A DNA stretch of 64,000 bases, taken from Venatoribacter pacificus. GTDB taxonomy: Bacteria > Pseudomonadota > Gammaproteobacteria > Pseudomonadales > Oceanobacteraceae. The first letter of the stretch is position 1, and each line of letters starts with the position of its first letter. The position numbers and the translations under genes are program-made. The stretch spans positions 124,001-188,000 of the forward strand of contig NZ_JAOANI010000015.1 in NCBI RefSeq assembly GCF_025318105.1. Direction: 5' to 3'. The notes below the pieces were generated by a model. That model worked only from the letters and a program-made list of their open reading frames with translations, ran no database searches and was not told the origin of the DNA. Positions 52,675 to 61,198 of the stretch are shown here, one piece after another.

Positions 52675-55182
52675 ATGAAAGAAGAAGATAAAAGACTAAT
52701 TTCAATGGAAATTGCTCCATTAGTTCATAATGGTGATATCACACTGTTCCTAGGCGCCGGTATTAGTATAGATACACCTGCTATAAATGGTCTCGGCATA
52801 CCGTCAACTCCAAATTTAATTAAAAGAATCTGTAAAGTTGCCGGCTACGAAGATAATGTAGCAGAAACTGCAGATCTTCCCACGGCTTTTGGTGTTGGTG
52901 AGGATGAAATCGATAATTTCGAAAATTTTCTGATAAGCAATTTCACTGCAAAAAGTGTCGAAAATTGGCAGTTAAAAATATTTCAAAATTGGTGGAGGGC
53001 TATCTTCACTACAAACATCGACACCATTCCTGAACTTTGTATTAATAAAAACCTGACTATAGGTAAAGATTTTCCCTCCTACTGCGTTTTTAACTATGAT
53101 GACAGGGAACCTATACAGTCTCTACCTACCGAGCCACCTCTTGTTTATCTACACGGAAAAGTTTCTAGCCCATCAAGTGGCTTTATATTTGACAATGTTA
53201 GCTATGCAGATCATTCAGTAAAACAAAGTGATTGGCTAGTTAAAAGCGCTTTACATATATCCCACGGAAATTGCTTATTTGTTGGGTCAAAATTTAAAGA
53301 AAGTGATATTGAAACAGCATTAAGGCGTCGGCAAAGCTGGGATAAAGATCAATCAGAAACTAAAAACTGGATTGTCCTAAGAAGTTTTACAGAGCTAGAA
53401 AAAAATGCATATAAAAAACGTGGCATTACTCCCATTGAGGCTGATGCTAAAGAGTTTTTTGAGGTTCTTTTTTCTATTGTATCCCCACTATCTAGGCATA
53501 AATTTATCAAGAAGAAGGCTCCATTCCTTGCTGAAAATACAGATGATAAATCTCTAGCTTGGTTCACAAAAAACATGTCACTTGTCAGTGAAGAGATTGA
53601 ACGATCAACGAAAAAAAATTCACCATTCTCATTATTTTATAATGGAGATATGCCAAACTGGTTTTATATGAGGAACCAAGTCCCAGCAGAAATAAGCTCT
53701 TCAAGGAAGATAGTTGAAGAAATAATTAAATTCGAGAATTCTGATGAGAAAGGTAAGATTTTGGCTGTTTTGGGCCCACTTGCATCTGGGAAAACGACCG
53801 CTGCCATGCTTGCACTTTCCAACATTTCTGGGACACATAATAATATTTATCAATTCTCTGGTCTCGACGGAATTGATATAGAAGCAACCTGGAGTGTAGT
53901 TAAAGACCTAAAAGGGCTAGTTGTAATATTCATTGACTCTTCGTCAGGCTATTTTTATGCAGTCAATGAAATTATAGAAAGAGTATTAGACCGACCAACA
54001 TCTTGTAAATTATGCTTTTTATTGGAAGAAAGAACTATACAATTTGACCGAAACAAAAGACATTTTACAAAAATACCTCAATCTGTTTTCACAAAGGTTA
54101 AAATTAACAATCTTGATTTTAATGACGCAGGATGCTTGCTTGACAAAACAGAGGAGCTTGGAGTCAGCTTTGAGAAACTCAAAGGTCTGGAAAGAAACTC
54201 AGCCATTAGAAAAATTGTGGATTATGATCAAGGATATAATGGCGACTTACTGGCAACTTTGTATGACCTTTCATATGGAAAACCATACAAGGAAAAATTA
54301 GCAGAAGAATTTGAAGAAATAGATGATGGTTTGGCCAGAGATATATTCGAAACCGTATCAATAGTTACAGCATCAAGACTGGAAATTCCCATAAACTACC
54401 TATGCGAAATTTACTCAATCTCTGTTGAATCATTAATTAATTTGATTGAGTCAAAGCTAAAGGACAAGCTTCATCATAGGGGAATGTCTATGACCTTAAC
54501 TTCTCGACATCATTCCATTGCTCAGTTCCATCTTGAAAACAATTTCGACAAAAAGGAGTTAACCGAAAAAATAATAAGTCTTATGAAGTGCGTTTCTTCA
54601 AAGTTTGGCATTGATGATATTAAACTTCACCCGATCAGCTATAAAATTTATAGTAAAGTCCTTTCATATCATTACTTAACTGAGATCCTATTTTCCGGTT
54701 CAGAGAACTATAGTTTTGTTCATGAAATTTATTCCGAATGTCAGAAATACTTCCCTAATGATGGAATATTTTGGCTCCAGTATGGGCGATTTTTAGAAAG
54801 GGATAAAAAAATTGAGGAAGCGTTACACTGTTTTAGAAAGGGATTAGCATTGTACGATTCATTTCAGCTGAGGCATGCTCTAGGCCAACTTCTGTTAAAG
54901 AAATATAGACTAGATAAATCTCCGGATGACAGTGACTATAGAGAAGGAGTTAAAATTCTTCAAAATGAAATTGACTCACGAGGAGCTACTGATGCCTATC
55001 CTTATACTGCACTTGGTAACGAACTGATAAAAATATATAACAAAGGAAGAAAAAAAATAGAAATTGCATACTCACTAAAAGAGATAATAAATAGAGGTCT
55101 AAAATTACATAGAACAGATCAATACTTTTCAACTATGGTTTCTAGATATATTACCTCTGTGGGCGACACAGAGGTTCAGTAA
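52675..55182 (+). CDS. SIR2-STAND NTPase with helical C-terminus, probable antiphage NADase
   Basis: The 835-residue product has three parts. Residues about 15-270 are a SIR2 domain: LFLGAGISI, FTTNID at 111-116 (Asn for catalysis) and VYLHGK with His160, then CLFVGSKFKESDI. Next comes a P-loop module: Walker A GPLASGKTT at 367-375 and a Walker-B-like LVVIFIDSSSGY, fitting STAND-type NTPases. The last 160 residues are helical and TPR-like (FWLQYGRFLERDKKIEEALHCFRKGLALYD). SIR2-STAND proteins of the Avs type sense phage proteins and deplete NAD. AT content is far above the neighbours, a sign of transfer. I chose ATG 52675, six bases after AGGA; an ATG two codons earlier also exists. No partner gene adjoins. 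Confidence 0.87.
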   Translation: MKEEDKRLISMEIAPLVHNGDITLFLGAGISIDTPAINGLGIPSTPNLIKRICKVAGYEDNVAETADLPTAFGVGEDEIDNFENFLISNFTAKSVENWQLKIFQNWWRAIFTTNIDTIPELCINKNLTIGKDFPSYCVFNYDDREPIQSLPTEPPLVYLHGKVSSPSSGFIFDNVSYADHSVKQSDWLVKSALHISHGNCLFVGSKFKESDIETALRRRQSWDKDQSETKNWIVLRSFTELEKNAYKKRGITPIEADAKEFFEVLFSIVSPLSRHKFIKKKAPFLAENTDDKSLAWFTKNMSLVSEEIERSTKKNSPFSLFYNGDMPNWFYMRNQVPAEISSSRKIVEEIIKFENSDEKGKILAVLGPLASGKTTAAMLALSNISGTHNNIYQFSGLDGIDIEATWSVVKDLKGLVVIFIDSSSGYFYAVNEIIERVLDRPTSCKLCFLLEERTIQFDRNKRHFTKIPQSVFTKVKINNLDFNDAGCLLDKTEELGVSFEKLKGLERNSAIRKIVDYDQGYNGDLLATLYDLSYGKPYKEKLAEEFEEIDDGLARDIFETVSIVTASRLEIPINYLCEIYSISVESLINLIESKLKDKLHHRGMSMTLTSRHHSIAQFHLENNFDKKELTEKIISLMKCVSSKFGIDDIKLHPISYKIYSKVLSYHYLTEILFSGSENYSFVHEIYSECQKYFPNDGIFWLQYGRFLERDKKIEEALHCFRKGLALYDSFQLRHALGQLLLKKYRLDKSPDDSDYREGVKILQNEIDSRGATDAYPYTALGNELIKIYNKGRKKIEIAYSLKEIINRGLKLHRTDQYFSTMVSRYITSVGDTEVQ
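55153..55175 (+). other. hairpin at the 3' end of the SIR2-STAND gene
   Basis: Perfect 9-base arms ACCTCTGTG and CACAGAGGT around GGCGA, in the last codons of the gene. No T-run follows, so it is not a standard terminator by itself; it could protect the mRNA end. Confidence 0.5.
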
Positions 55183-55220
55183 ATAATTAATACTATAGAC
55201 TAGACAATCGGATCTCTGGG

Positions 55221-55262
55221 AAATAACGCGATTTTTGAAGAAACCAAAAAATCGCGTTATTT
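55221..55262. terminator. bidirectional terminator-like inverted repeat
   Basis: Perfect 16-base arms AAATAACGCGATTTTT and AAAAATCGCGTTATTT enclose GAAGAAACCA. It lies between the convergent SIR2-STAND and MAPEG genes, about 40 and 25 bases from their stops. The T-rich arm ends fit termination on both strands. It also marks the end of the AT-rich insert. Confidence 0.65.
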
Positions 55263-55285
55263 ATCTCCTGCAGTTGCTGGCGGCC

Positions 55286-55690
55286 TTACCCCCCCAACAT
55301 CCCACCTACCGACAACCACAGCACCCGCACGATCAGCGCCAGCAGTACAATCCAGGTCAGCAGGGTGCCGTAGTAACGGCCGAAGTGCATACCGCCTGCG
55401 GCCTGATTAAATCCCCAGGCGTGTAATACCCGCGACAACAGAAAGCCGATGCCGCACACATGCAGGAAGGCGGCGTAGGCGCCATTCAGTTCGGCCACCA
55501 TCAGCAACAGTAAAACCGGTAATGCGGTTTCCAGCGCATTGGCCTGAGCGCGCATGGCGACGGCGATGGTTTTTTCGCCACCGTCGAGCAGGCCGATTTT
55601 ATGTTTCAGGCGAAGGCGCACGACCATATAAGCAAGTGCCAGTAATAGCAGTGCGGTCAGAGCAATATAAAATCCACTGATCAATAACAT
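55286..55690 (-). CDS. MAPEG-family membrane protein
   Basis: A 134-residue protein with four hydrophobic helices. RLRLKHKIGLLDGGEKTIAVAMRAQANALETALPVLLLLMVAELNG is the MAPEG signature (the RAQANALE-type motif that binds glutathione in relatives), and VLHAWGFNQAAGGMHFGRYYGTLLTWIVLL follows. Start at ATG 55690 before the first helix; the frame upstream is open but unlike the family. Bacterial members are poorly characterised. It is divergent from the nuclease gene. Confidence 0.9.
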   Translation of the reverse strand: MLLISGFYIALTALLLLALAYMVVRLRLKHKIGLLDGGEKTIAVAMRAQANALETALPVLLLLMVAELNGAYAAFLHVCGIGFLLSRVLHAWGFNQAAGGMHFGRYYGTLLTWIVLLALIVRVLWLSVGGMLGG

Positions 55691-55846
55691 CGGTATACCC
55701 CGGTTTTTGTGGTCATTATTTATTGTTGTCAGAACTCTTAAGCCTTGCTGCATTGGGCAAAGCTGTGGCTCATGCTAACCTGCTGCAATCAGTTACGGCA
55801 ATCATTCCCGGCGATCAGTCTCTGCAAGCGCCGGCAGGAGTTTTCG

Positions 55847-56704
55847 GTGTTGGTTAAATCTGTCTTTCCTATTCTTCTGCGGCTGCCGCTGGTTCTGCTC
55901 TTACTGGGGCCGGTTTTAGCCAGCAATCATGCACACGCTTTTGAATTTTCCGGCCATGCACAGGTATGCCAAATGGCGTATCAGCTGGTCACGCCGGAAA
56001 CCCGCCACTGGATTGACCAGCAGGTAAAAGCCGGGGGGGAGAAGAGCTTCGCCCATGCCTGTTCATGGGCTGATGAGATGCGCGACGAGCGCAGATTCCG
56101 CCATACCAAACCCTGGCATTATATTAATGTGCCGCGTACGGCGACGTCAGTCCACGCCGATGATTGCGGCGATAAAGGCTGTGTGGTGCAGGCCATTAAC
56201 GATATGCAGCAACGCCTGAGTAAAAATAAAGACGACTGGCAGGCGCTGTTTTTTCTCGCTCATTTTATGGCGGATGTGCATCAGCCAATGCATGTCAGCT
56301 TTGCCGATGACCGTGGCGGTAATAAAGCCGCTGTGCGTTTTAAAGGCGATAAAACCAACCTGCATCAGCTGTGGGATGGTGATCTGCTTGGAAAATTCTC
56401 TTATAAAAAACAAAGCGCGCTGGCATTAGGGCAAATTTCCGCACAACAGCGCCGCGACTGGTCTGCCGCCAGGCCGCTCGATGTTGCCAATGAGTCGTTC
56501 ACCATCACCCGCGAAATCTACCGCCATTATCAGCAGGCAGCGCAAAAGCCGGTGGTAATTGATGATGCTTATATCCGCCAATTCCGTCCGCAATTACAGC
56601 AACGCCTTCAGCAGGCGGCGGTGCGTCTGGCAGAAGCCCTGAACGGGGTTACCCTTTCCCGCCAGAACAGTGCACTCTCCACAAAACCGCCAATGGATAA
56701 TTGA
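55847..56704 (+). CDS. S1/P1-type zinc nuclease
   Basis: A secreted nuclease of the S1/P1 family, cutting single-stranded DNA or RNA. The zinc-binding pattern is seen in FSGHAQVCQMA, SFAHACSWADEMRDE, TKPWHYINVP, FLAHFMADVHQPMHVSFADDRGGN and NLHQLWDGDLL. A signal peptide precedes AFEFSGH. I start at GTG 55847 (AGGAG seven bases upstream); the frame is open back to 55745 but overlaps the MAPEG control region. The usual Trp that begins the mature enzyme and binds zinc through its amino group appears to be Phe here. Confidence 0.88.
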   Translation: MLVKSVFPILLRLPLVLLLLGPVLASNHAHAFEFSGHAQVCQMAYQLVTPETRHWIDQQVKAGGEKSFAHACSWADEMRDERRFRHTKPWHYINVPRTATSVHADDCGDKGCVVQAINDMQQRLSKNKDDWQALFFLAHFMADVHQPMHVSFADDRGGNKAAVRFKGDKTNLHQLWDGDLLGKFSYKKQSALALGQISAQQRRDWSAARPLDVANESFTITREIYRHYQQAAQKPVVIDDAYIRQFRPQLQQRLQQAAVRLAEALNGVTLSRQNSALSTKPPMDN

Positions 56705-56782
56705 CAGATTTATGCGAAGGGTTTTTAGTGGCTTCCGGACAACGATTCCGCAAACACACTCTGCATAAATAAGGATATTACG

Positions 56783-57232
56783 ATGAAACCTGCAATTTAT
56801 ATCTCTGCTCTGCTGCCGTTAATTGCTGCAGCTCTGGTTCCTGCCGCTCAGGCCAGCAGTGGCGACCGCACCGTATGCAGCCACGGTAACCAGACCCGGA
56901 TTATCGAAGTTAAATACACCGGCGAAGGCCAGATTCCATGCGAAGTACACTACACCAAAGAAACCGGCTCTCAGGTGCTGTGGAGCGCGCAGACCGAAGG
57001 TGGCTACTGCGAGCAGAAAGCCGCTGAGTTTGTCGAAAAGCAGCGCGGCTGGGGTTGGGAATGTGAAACGACCATGGCCGCCGCCGACAGCAGCGAAGAG
57101 GCTATGAGCAGCAATGAAGAAATGAGCAGCGATGCTGATATGGATAGCGAAATGCCGCAACAGGCAGCCGAAGAAGCTCAGCCGGAAAACTCTGGCATGC
57201 AACAGGAAGAAACGGCAGCCACCGCCGAATAA
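56783..57232 (+). CDS. small secreted acidic protein, unknown
   Basis: A 149-residue product with signal peptide (IYISALLPLIAAALVPAAQAS). The mature first half has four Cys (RTVCSHG, QIPCEVHY, GGYCEQKA, WECETT) that could form two disulfides. The second half is a low-complexity Glu/Ser/Ala/Met tail. AAGGATATTACG precedes the ATG. Function not recognised; a cell-surface or periplasmic role is likely. Confidence 0.75.
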   Translation: MKPAIYISALLPLIAAALVPAAQASSGDRTVCSHGNQTRIIEVKYTGEGQIPCEVHYTKETGSQVLWSAQTEGGYCEQKAAEFVEKQRGWGWECETTMAAADSSEEAMSSNEEMSSDADMDSEMPQQAAEEAQPENSGMQQEETAATAE

Positions 57233-57440
57233 TCCAGCCCTGCCCGGAGCCAGCTCCGGGCATCTGCGTTACTGCATTCGCCTGTAGCCATCACTGTATT
57301 TCTGCCCCCGCCTGCCATTCCCCTGCTTTCTCCGTATTTTTCCTGTCATTCTCCTTTCAGGCCGAACTGGCCCTGATTGTGGTACGCCCAGCCAAAGCCC
57401 CGCCGATATACTGCGGACAAAATAATAAAAAGGATCTCCC

Positions 57441-58409
57441 ATGCTGCGCGTACTTTCTGTCCGTCAACTGCTGCTGTGCTGTGCTTTAATGCTGAGCCCA
57501 TTCATGGCCTCTGCCATGTCTTCTTCCGGCAATACGTCCGGTTATACCCAGACCCGTCACCCGATCATGCTGGTGCAGGGTATTCTCGCTTTCGACAATA
57601 TTGCCGGTATTGATTACTGGTACAAAATTGGTACGAAATTACAGCAAGGCGGCGCCAAGGTTTATGTCGCCCATATTAATGCCTTTAATAATTCCATCGA
57701 CCGTGGTGAACAATTAATTCACGAAATGGAAACCCTGCAGGCAATGAACCCCGGCATCGAAAAATTCAATCTGATTGCTCACAGCCAGGGTGGTCTGACT
57801 GCGCGTTATGTTATGTCGGTACGTCCGGATCTGGTGGCCTCGGTTACCACCGTTGGTTCACCCCATCAGGGCGCGCCAATTGCCGATTTAGTGAATGGTG
57901 TTTTTGCCGACGACACGCTGCTGGGTAACCTGTTTGAAGTGGTGGGCAATACCGCAGGCAATCTGATTGATTTACTCTCTGGTGATGATGTTCCGGCTGG
58001 CGATGTACGCTCATTAACTACTGAATTTACCAGCGCCGGCGCTGCGGCGTTTAATCAGAACTTTCCCGCCGGTCTGCCACAGACACACTGTGGGGAAGGT
58101 CCTCAGCAGGTCAATATTGGTGGCCATAACATCCGCCTGTATTCCTGGGGCGGCGATGCCAACCTGACCAATATCCTCGACCCGCTGGATTATTTATTTG
58201 CCACCACAGGTTTGCTGTTCGGGCGCGAAGGTAATGATGGTATTACTGGCCGTTGCAGCAACCACTTTGGTAAAGTGCTGCGTGATAATTATCCGCTTAA
58301 CCATGCCGACCTGATTAATCAGGTACTGGGCTTGCGCGGTTTAACCGCAACCGATCCCCTCAGTATTTATCGCAGCCATGCTAATCGACTGAAAAATGCC
58401 GGTCTTTAA
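57441..58409 (+). CDS. secreted triacylglycerol lipase (foldase-dependent, family I)
   Basis: A 322-residue lipase with signal peptide (LLLCCALMLSPFMASAM). The mature start HPIMLVQGILAFDNIAGIDYWYKI contains the oxyanion segment in a VQG form. The nucleophile is Ser115 in LIAHSQGGLTARYV, followed by VTTVGSPHQGAP. The C-terminal region EGNDGITGRCSNHFGKV and NHADLINQVLGL carries the calcium/disulfide and catalytic His area. AAGGATCTCCC precedes the ATG. The next gene is its foldase, overlapping by 14 bases. Such lipases leave the cell by type II secretion, which is not in this window. Confidence 0.94.
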   Translation: MLRVLSVRQLLLCCALMLSPFMASAMSSSGNTSGYTQTRHPIMLVQGILAFDNIAGIDYWYKIGTKLQQGGAKVYVAHINAFNNSIDRGEQLIHEMETLQAMNPGIEKFNLIAHSQGGLTARYVMSVRPDLVASVTTVGSPHQGAPIADLVNGVFADDTLLGNLFEVVGNTAGNLIDLLSGDDVPAGDVRSLTTEFTSAGAAAFNQNFPAGLPQTHCGEGPQQVNIGGHNIRLYSWGGDANLTNILDPLDYLFATTGLLFGREGNDGITGRCSNHFGKVLRDNYPLNHADLINQVLGLRGLTATDPLSIYRSHANRLKNAGL

Positions 58410-59430
58410 TATTCCACTGACCATACTTGTGCCAGTGCTGCTGTTTGCACTGGCTTGCTTTCTGCTCGCGCCTGACAGCCTGACAGAAAGCAGCACAACC
58501 CCTGCTACAACGCCAGCCCCAGCCACATACGAAGCAGACAATACAAATAAAACGGCAAAAGACGATGCGGAACAGCCGCCTGACAAGGCTGCACTTCCTG
58601 CATCTCTGTCGGGCACAGAACACGGTGTGACTCTCAGCGCACAACAGCAGCAACTGGTGGTGCACAGCAGCCTGCGTGATTTATTCGATTATTATCTCAG
58701 CACGCTGGGCGAACGCGATAATATCTGGATTGATACTCAGGTACGTGCCGCCCTTGCCAGACAATTAAGTGGCCAGCCGCTGGCACAGGCGGAGCATATC
58801 TGGCAGCAATATCTCAGTTACCGGGAGCAGCTGGCATTACTGCCAGCAGCGGCAGAAGATGCATCAACCTACCAGCGCCTGCAATATCATTTTGACAACC
58901 ATATTGCGCTGCAGGATCAGATATTTGGCCATGCCGTTGCGGCCGCATTATTTGCCTTTGACCGTGAGCAGGATGCGCTGGCGCTGCAACAGTTGCAGCA
59001 CAAGGAACAACAAAGCAAACAACAAAGCAAACAACAAAGCGAACAACAAGATGCTTCGGCAGCCAACGGCACTGAGCAGACACTATTAAACGCCAGCTAT
59101 CAGCAATCCTGGGCTACGCGTCAGTATCAGCAGGAAAATGCGAAAACACAGCAATTACTGGCCATTGAACAAAATACGGATGACCCGTCCCAACGCTTTG
59201 CACAGCGTGCTGCTATTGCCGGAGAACAGCAGGCGGTACAACTGGCCGCACTGGATCAGCAGCGCACTCAGTGGCAGCAACAGTTAACGGCTTTTCAGCA
59301 GCAGGTTCGGGTAATAAAACAGCTGCAATTAAGCGCTGATGAAGAGCAGAAACAAATAGATCTGCAACTGCAGCAGGCCTTTTCTCCGGAACAACACTTG
59401 CGCGTTAAAGCACTCAGCGGGCTGCTGTAA
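58396..59430 (+). CDS. lipase-specific foldase (Lif)
   Basis: A membrane-anchored periplasmic steric chaperone for the lipase. The N-terminal helix IPLTILVPVLLFALACFLLAP anchors it, then a Thr/Pro/Ala linker. The family motif is SLRDLFDYYLSTLGERD, matching the known RxxFDY pattern. The rest is alpha-helical and Gln-rich. A 12-bp tandem repeat makes a (K/E)QQS run in the middle. The start overlaps the lipase end, so the two proteins are made together. Length is 344 residues. Confidence 0.93.
   Translation: MPVFNIPLTILVPVLLFALACFLLAPDSLTESSTTPATTPAPATYEADNTNKTAKDDAEQPPDKAALPASLSGTEHGVTLSAQQQQLVVHSSLRDLFDYYLSTLGERDNIWIDTQVRAALARQLSGQPLAQAEHIWQQYLSYREQLALLPAAAEDASTYQRLQYHFDNHIALQDQIFGHAVAAALFAFDREQDALALQQLQHKEQQSKQQSKQQSEQQDASAANGTEQTLLNASYQQSWATRQYQQENAKTQQLLAIEQNTDDPSQRFAQRAAIAGEQQAVQLAALDQQRTQWQQQLTAFQQQVRVIKQLQLSADEEQKQIDLQLQQAFSPEQHLRVKALSGLL
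59005..59049 (+). repeat. 12-bp tandem repeat inside the foldase gene
   Basis: Nearly four copies of (G/A)AACAACAAAGC. Each unit encodes (E/K)QQS, so gain or loss of a unit keeps the frame and only changes the length of a hydrophilic linker. Confidence 0.85.
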
Positions 59431-59438
59431 CAGCCCGC
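59417..59438. terminator. hairpin between the foldase and acyl-CoA dehydrogenase genes
   Basis: Arms GCGGGCTG and CAGCCCGC around CTGTAA span the foldase stop codon. No T-run follows, so termination strength is uncertain. Confidence 0.45.
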
Positions 59439-59449
59439 AGTCCCGAAGC

Positions 59450-61198
59450 TTATAACTGCGGCTGTGCACGCTTCATAATGGCATAACAGTCGATACCGGC
59501 ATCCAGCGTGCCGTAGTTAAAGGCACCATTACGCACAATGCGCGAGCGGATAAAAGCATCGGTAATATTGCTGTCACCCTGCTGAATTAACACACTGGCC
59601 TGTAAGCCAACCGCAAGCTTATCGACCACCGTGCGTGAGCGGTATTCCAGAGTGCTCAGGTCGGTAAACTCATCTTTTAAATTCAGCAGGAACTGATCAA
59701 ATTCACGGTAGTTACCAGCACCTTTCTGCAGCTCAGCCATAAAGGCATCCACCACTTTCGGCTCTTTGCCCATGGCGCGCAATACATCCAGACACTGCAC
59801 ATTACCCGAACCTTCCCAGATGGCATTAACCGGTGCTTCGCGATAAATACGTGGCAGAATATTGTCTTCCACATACGCCACGCCTCCCACACTTTCCATA
59901 CTCTCGTAAGCCAGGTGCGGTGCGCGTTTGCAGATCCAGTATTTGCCCACGGCGGTGGCTAAACGGGCGAATAAATTCTGCTGCTCATCAGCCAGATTAT
60001 CCAGTGCATGACCTACCCGCATACTGATCGCCAGCGCTACTTCGCTTTCAATCGCCATATCCGCCAGCACATTCTGCATTAATGGCTGCTCGTGCAGGTT
60101 TTTACCAAAAGCCGAACGGCCGGAGGTGTGGTGAATCGCCTGAGCAACCGCACCGCGCATTAATGCCGATGAACCCACCATGCAATCGAAACGGGTCATG
60201 GAGACCATTTCGATAATGGTGCGTACGCCACGGCCTTCGTCACCAATCATCCAGGCAAAGGCGCCACGAAATTCCACCTCGGAAGAAGCGTTGGAAATAT
60301 TACCCAGCTTGTCTTTTAAGCGCTGCACATACATCTGGTTTTTGCTGCCATCCGGGCGCCAGCGCGGTAATAAAAAGCAGGATAAACCGCTGTCGGTTTG
60401 TGCCAGCACTAAAAAGGCATCACACATAGGGGCCGAGCAGAACCATTTATGACCGACAATTTCATACTCGGCACCGTTACCCGTACTGCTGCCAACCACA
60501 TAGGCACGGGTGGTGTTGGCGCGTACATCGGAGCCGCCCTGTTTTTCCGTCATGGCCATGCCGATGGTCAGGCCCTGTTTTTCAAAAAACGGGATATTGC
60601 GCTCGTCATAATGACGCGCGGTAATTTTCGGCACCCATTCTTTGGCGACACTGGGCGAATGCTGCAATGCCGGTACTGCAGCAAAGGTCATGGTCAGCGG
60701 ACAACCGGAACCGGCATCGGCATTCATATGCAGATATTCCATTGCAGCACGGGCCACATGAGCACCGGGCTTTGGTGTCGTCCACGGCAGCGAGTGCATT
60801 TCGGCTTCGATCGCGCTGCGCATTAATTCGTGATACGCCGGATGGAATTTGGCCAGATCCACACGGTTACCAAAGCGGTCATGGGGATAAAACTTCGGTT
60901 TATTTTCGTTGGCCTGAAAACCCGCCTCAATTAAATCACCACCACAACGTGCACCATAAGCACTGAGACGATCGGTAGCCCAGTCACCGCCGTATGCTTT
61001 TACCCAATGCTGTAACGCCAGATCACTGTCGTAGGCATTAAAGTTTTCCAGCGCTGTTGGCTGGTTAAAAACCGGATGGGTTTCTGCCTGGGATTTATGC
61101 TGCTGATAATCTGTGCTGCTGTTGGCACCAGCAGTGCCCACAGAAGGGGTTACGGCGTCGGTAATTTGTGGATTAACGCTGGTGTTCATAACTGACAT
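59450..61198 (-). CDS. AidB-like acyl-CoA dehydrogenase
   Basis: A 582-residue flavoprotein of the large acyl-CoA dehydrogenase group. GMAMTEKQGGSDVRANTTRA, KWFCSAPMCDAFLVLAQTD and MESVGGVAYVEDNILPRIYREAPVNAIWEGSGNVQCLDVLRAM match the AidB group, known for the alkylation response and for DNA binding in E. coli. The first 40 residues (MSVMNTSVNPQITDAVTPSV) are low-complexity. Its start overlaps the end of the TetR gene by 26 bases; an ATG three codons later is also possible. The pair forms one transcript controlled by the TetR protein. Confidence 0.9.
   Translation of the reverse strand: MSVMNTSVNPQITDAVTPSVGTAGANSSTDYQQHKSQAETHPVFNQPTALENFNAYDSDLALQHWVKAYGGDWATDRLSAYGARCGGDLIEAGFQANENKPKFYPHDRFGNRVDLAKFHPAYHELMRSAIEAEMHSLPWTTPKPGAHVARAAMEYLHMNADAGSGCPLTMTFAAVPALQHSPSVAKEWVPKITARHYDERNIPFFEKQGLTIGMAMTEKQGGSDVRANTTRAYVVGSSTGNGAEYEIVGHKWFCSAPMCDAFLVLAQTDSGLSCFLLPRWRPDGSKNQMYVQRLKDKLGNISNASSEVEFRGAFAWMIGDEGRGVRTIIEMVSMTRFDCMVGSSALMRGAVAQAIHHTSGRSAFGKNLHEQPLMQNVLADMAIESEVALAISMRVGHALDNLADEQQNLFARLATAVGKYWICKRAPHLAYESMESVGGVAYVEDNILPRIYREAPVNAIWEGSGNVQCLDVLRAMGKEPKVVDAFMAELQKGAGNYREFDQFLLNLKDEFTDLSTLEYRSRTVVDKLAVGLQASVLIQQGDSNITDAFIRSRIVRNGAFNYGTLDAGIDCYAIMKRAQPQL

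Noticed and set aside
52675..55182. Toxin-antitoxin or two-gene Thoeris-type reading of the SIR2 gene
   Set aside because: No TIR gene or small antitoxin-like gene adjoins on either side; the P-loop and helical C-terminus fit a STAND protein better.
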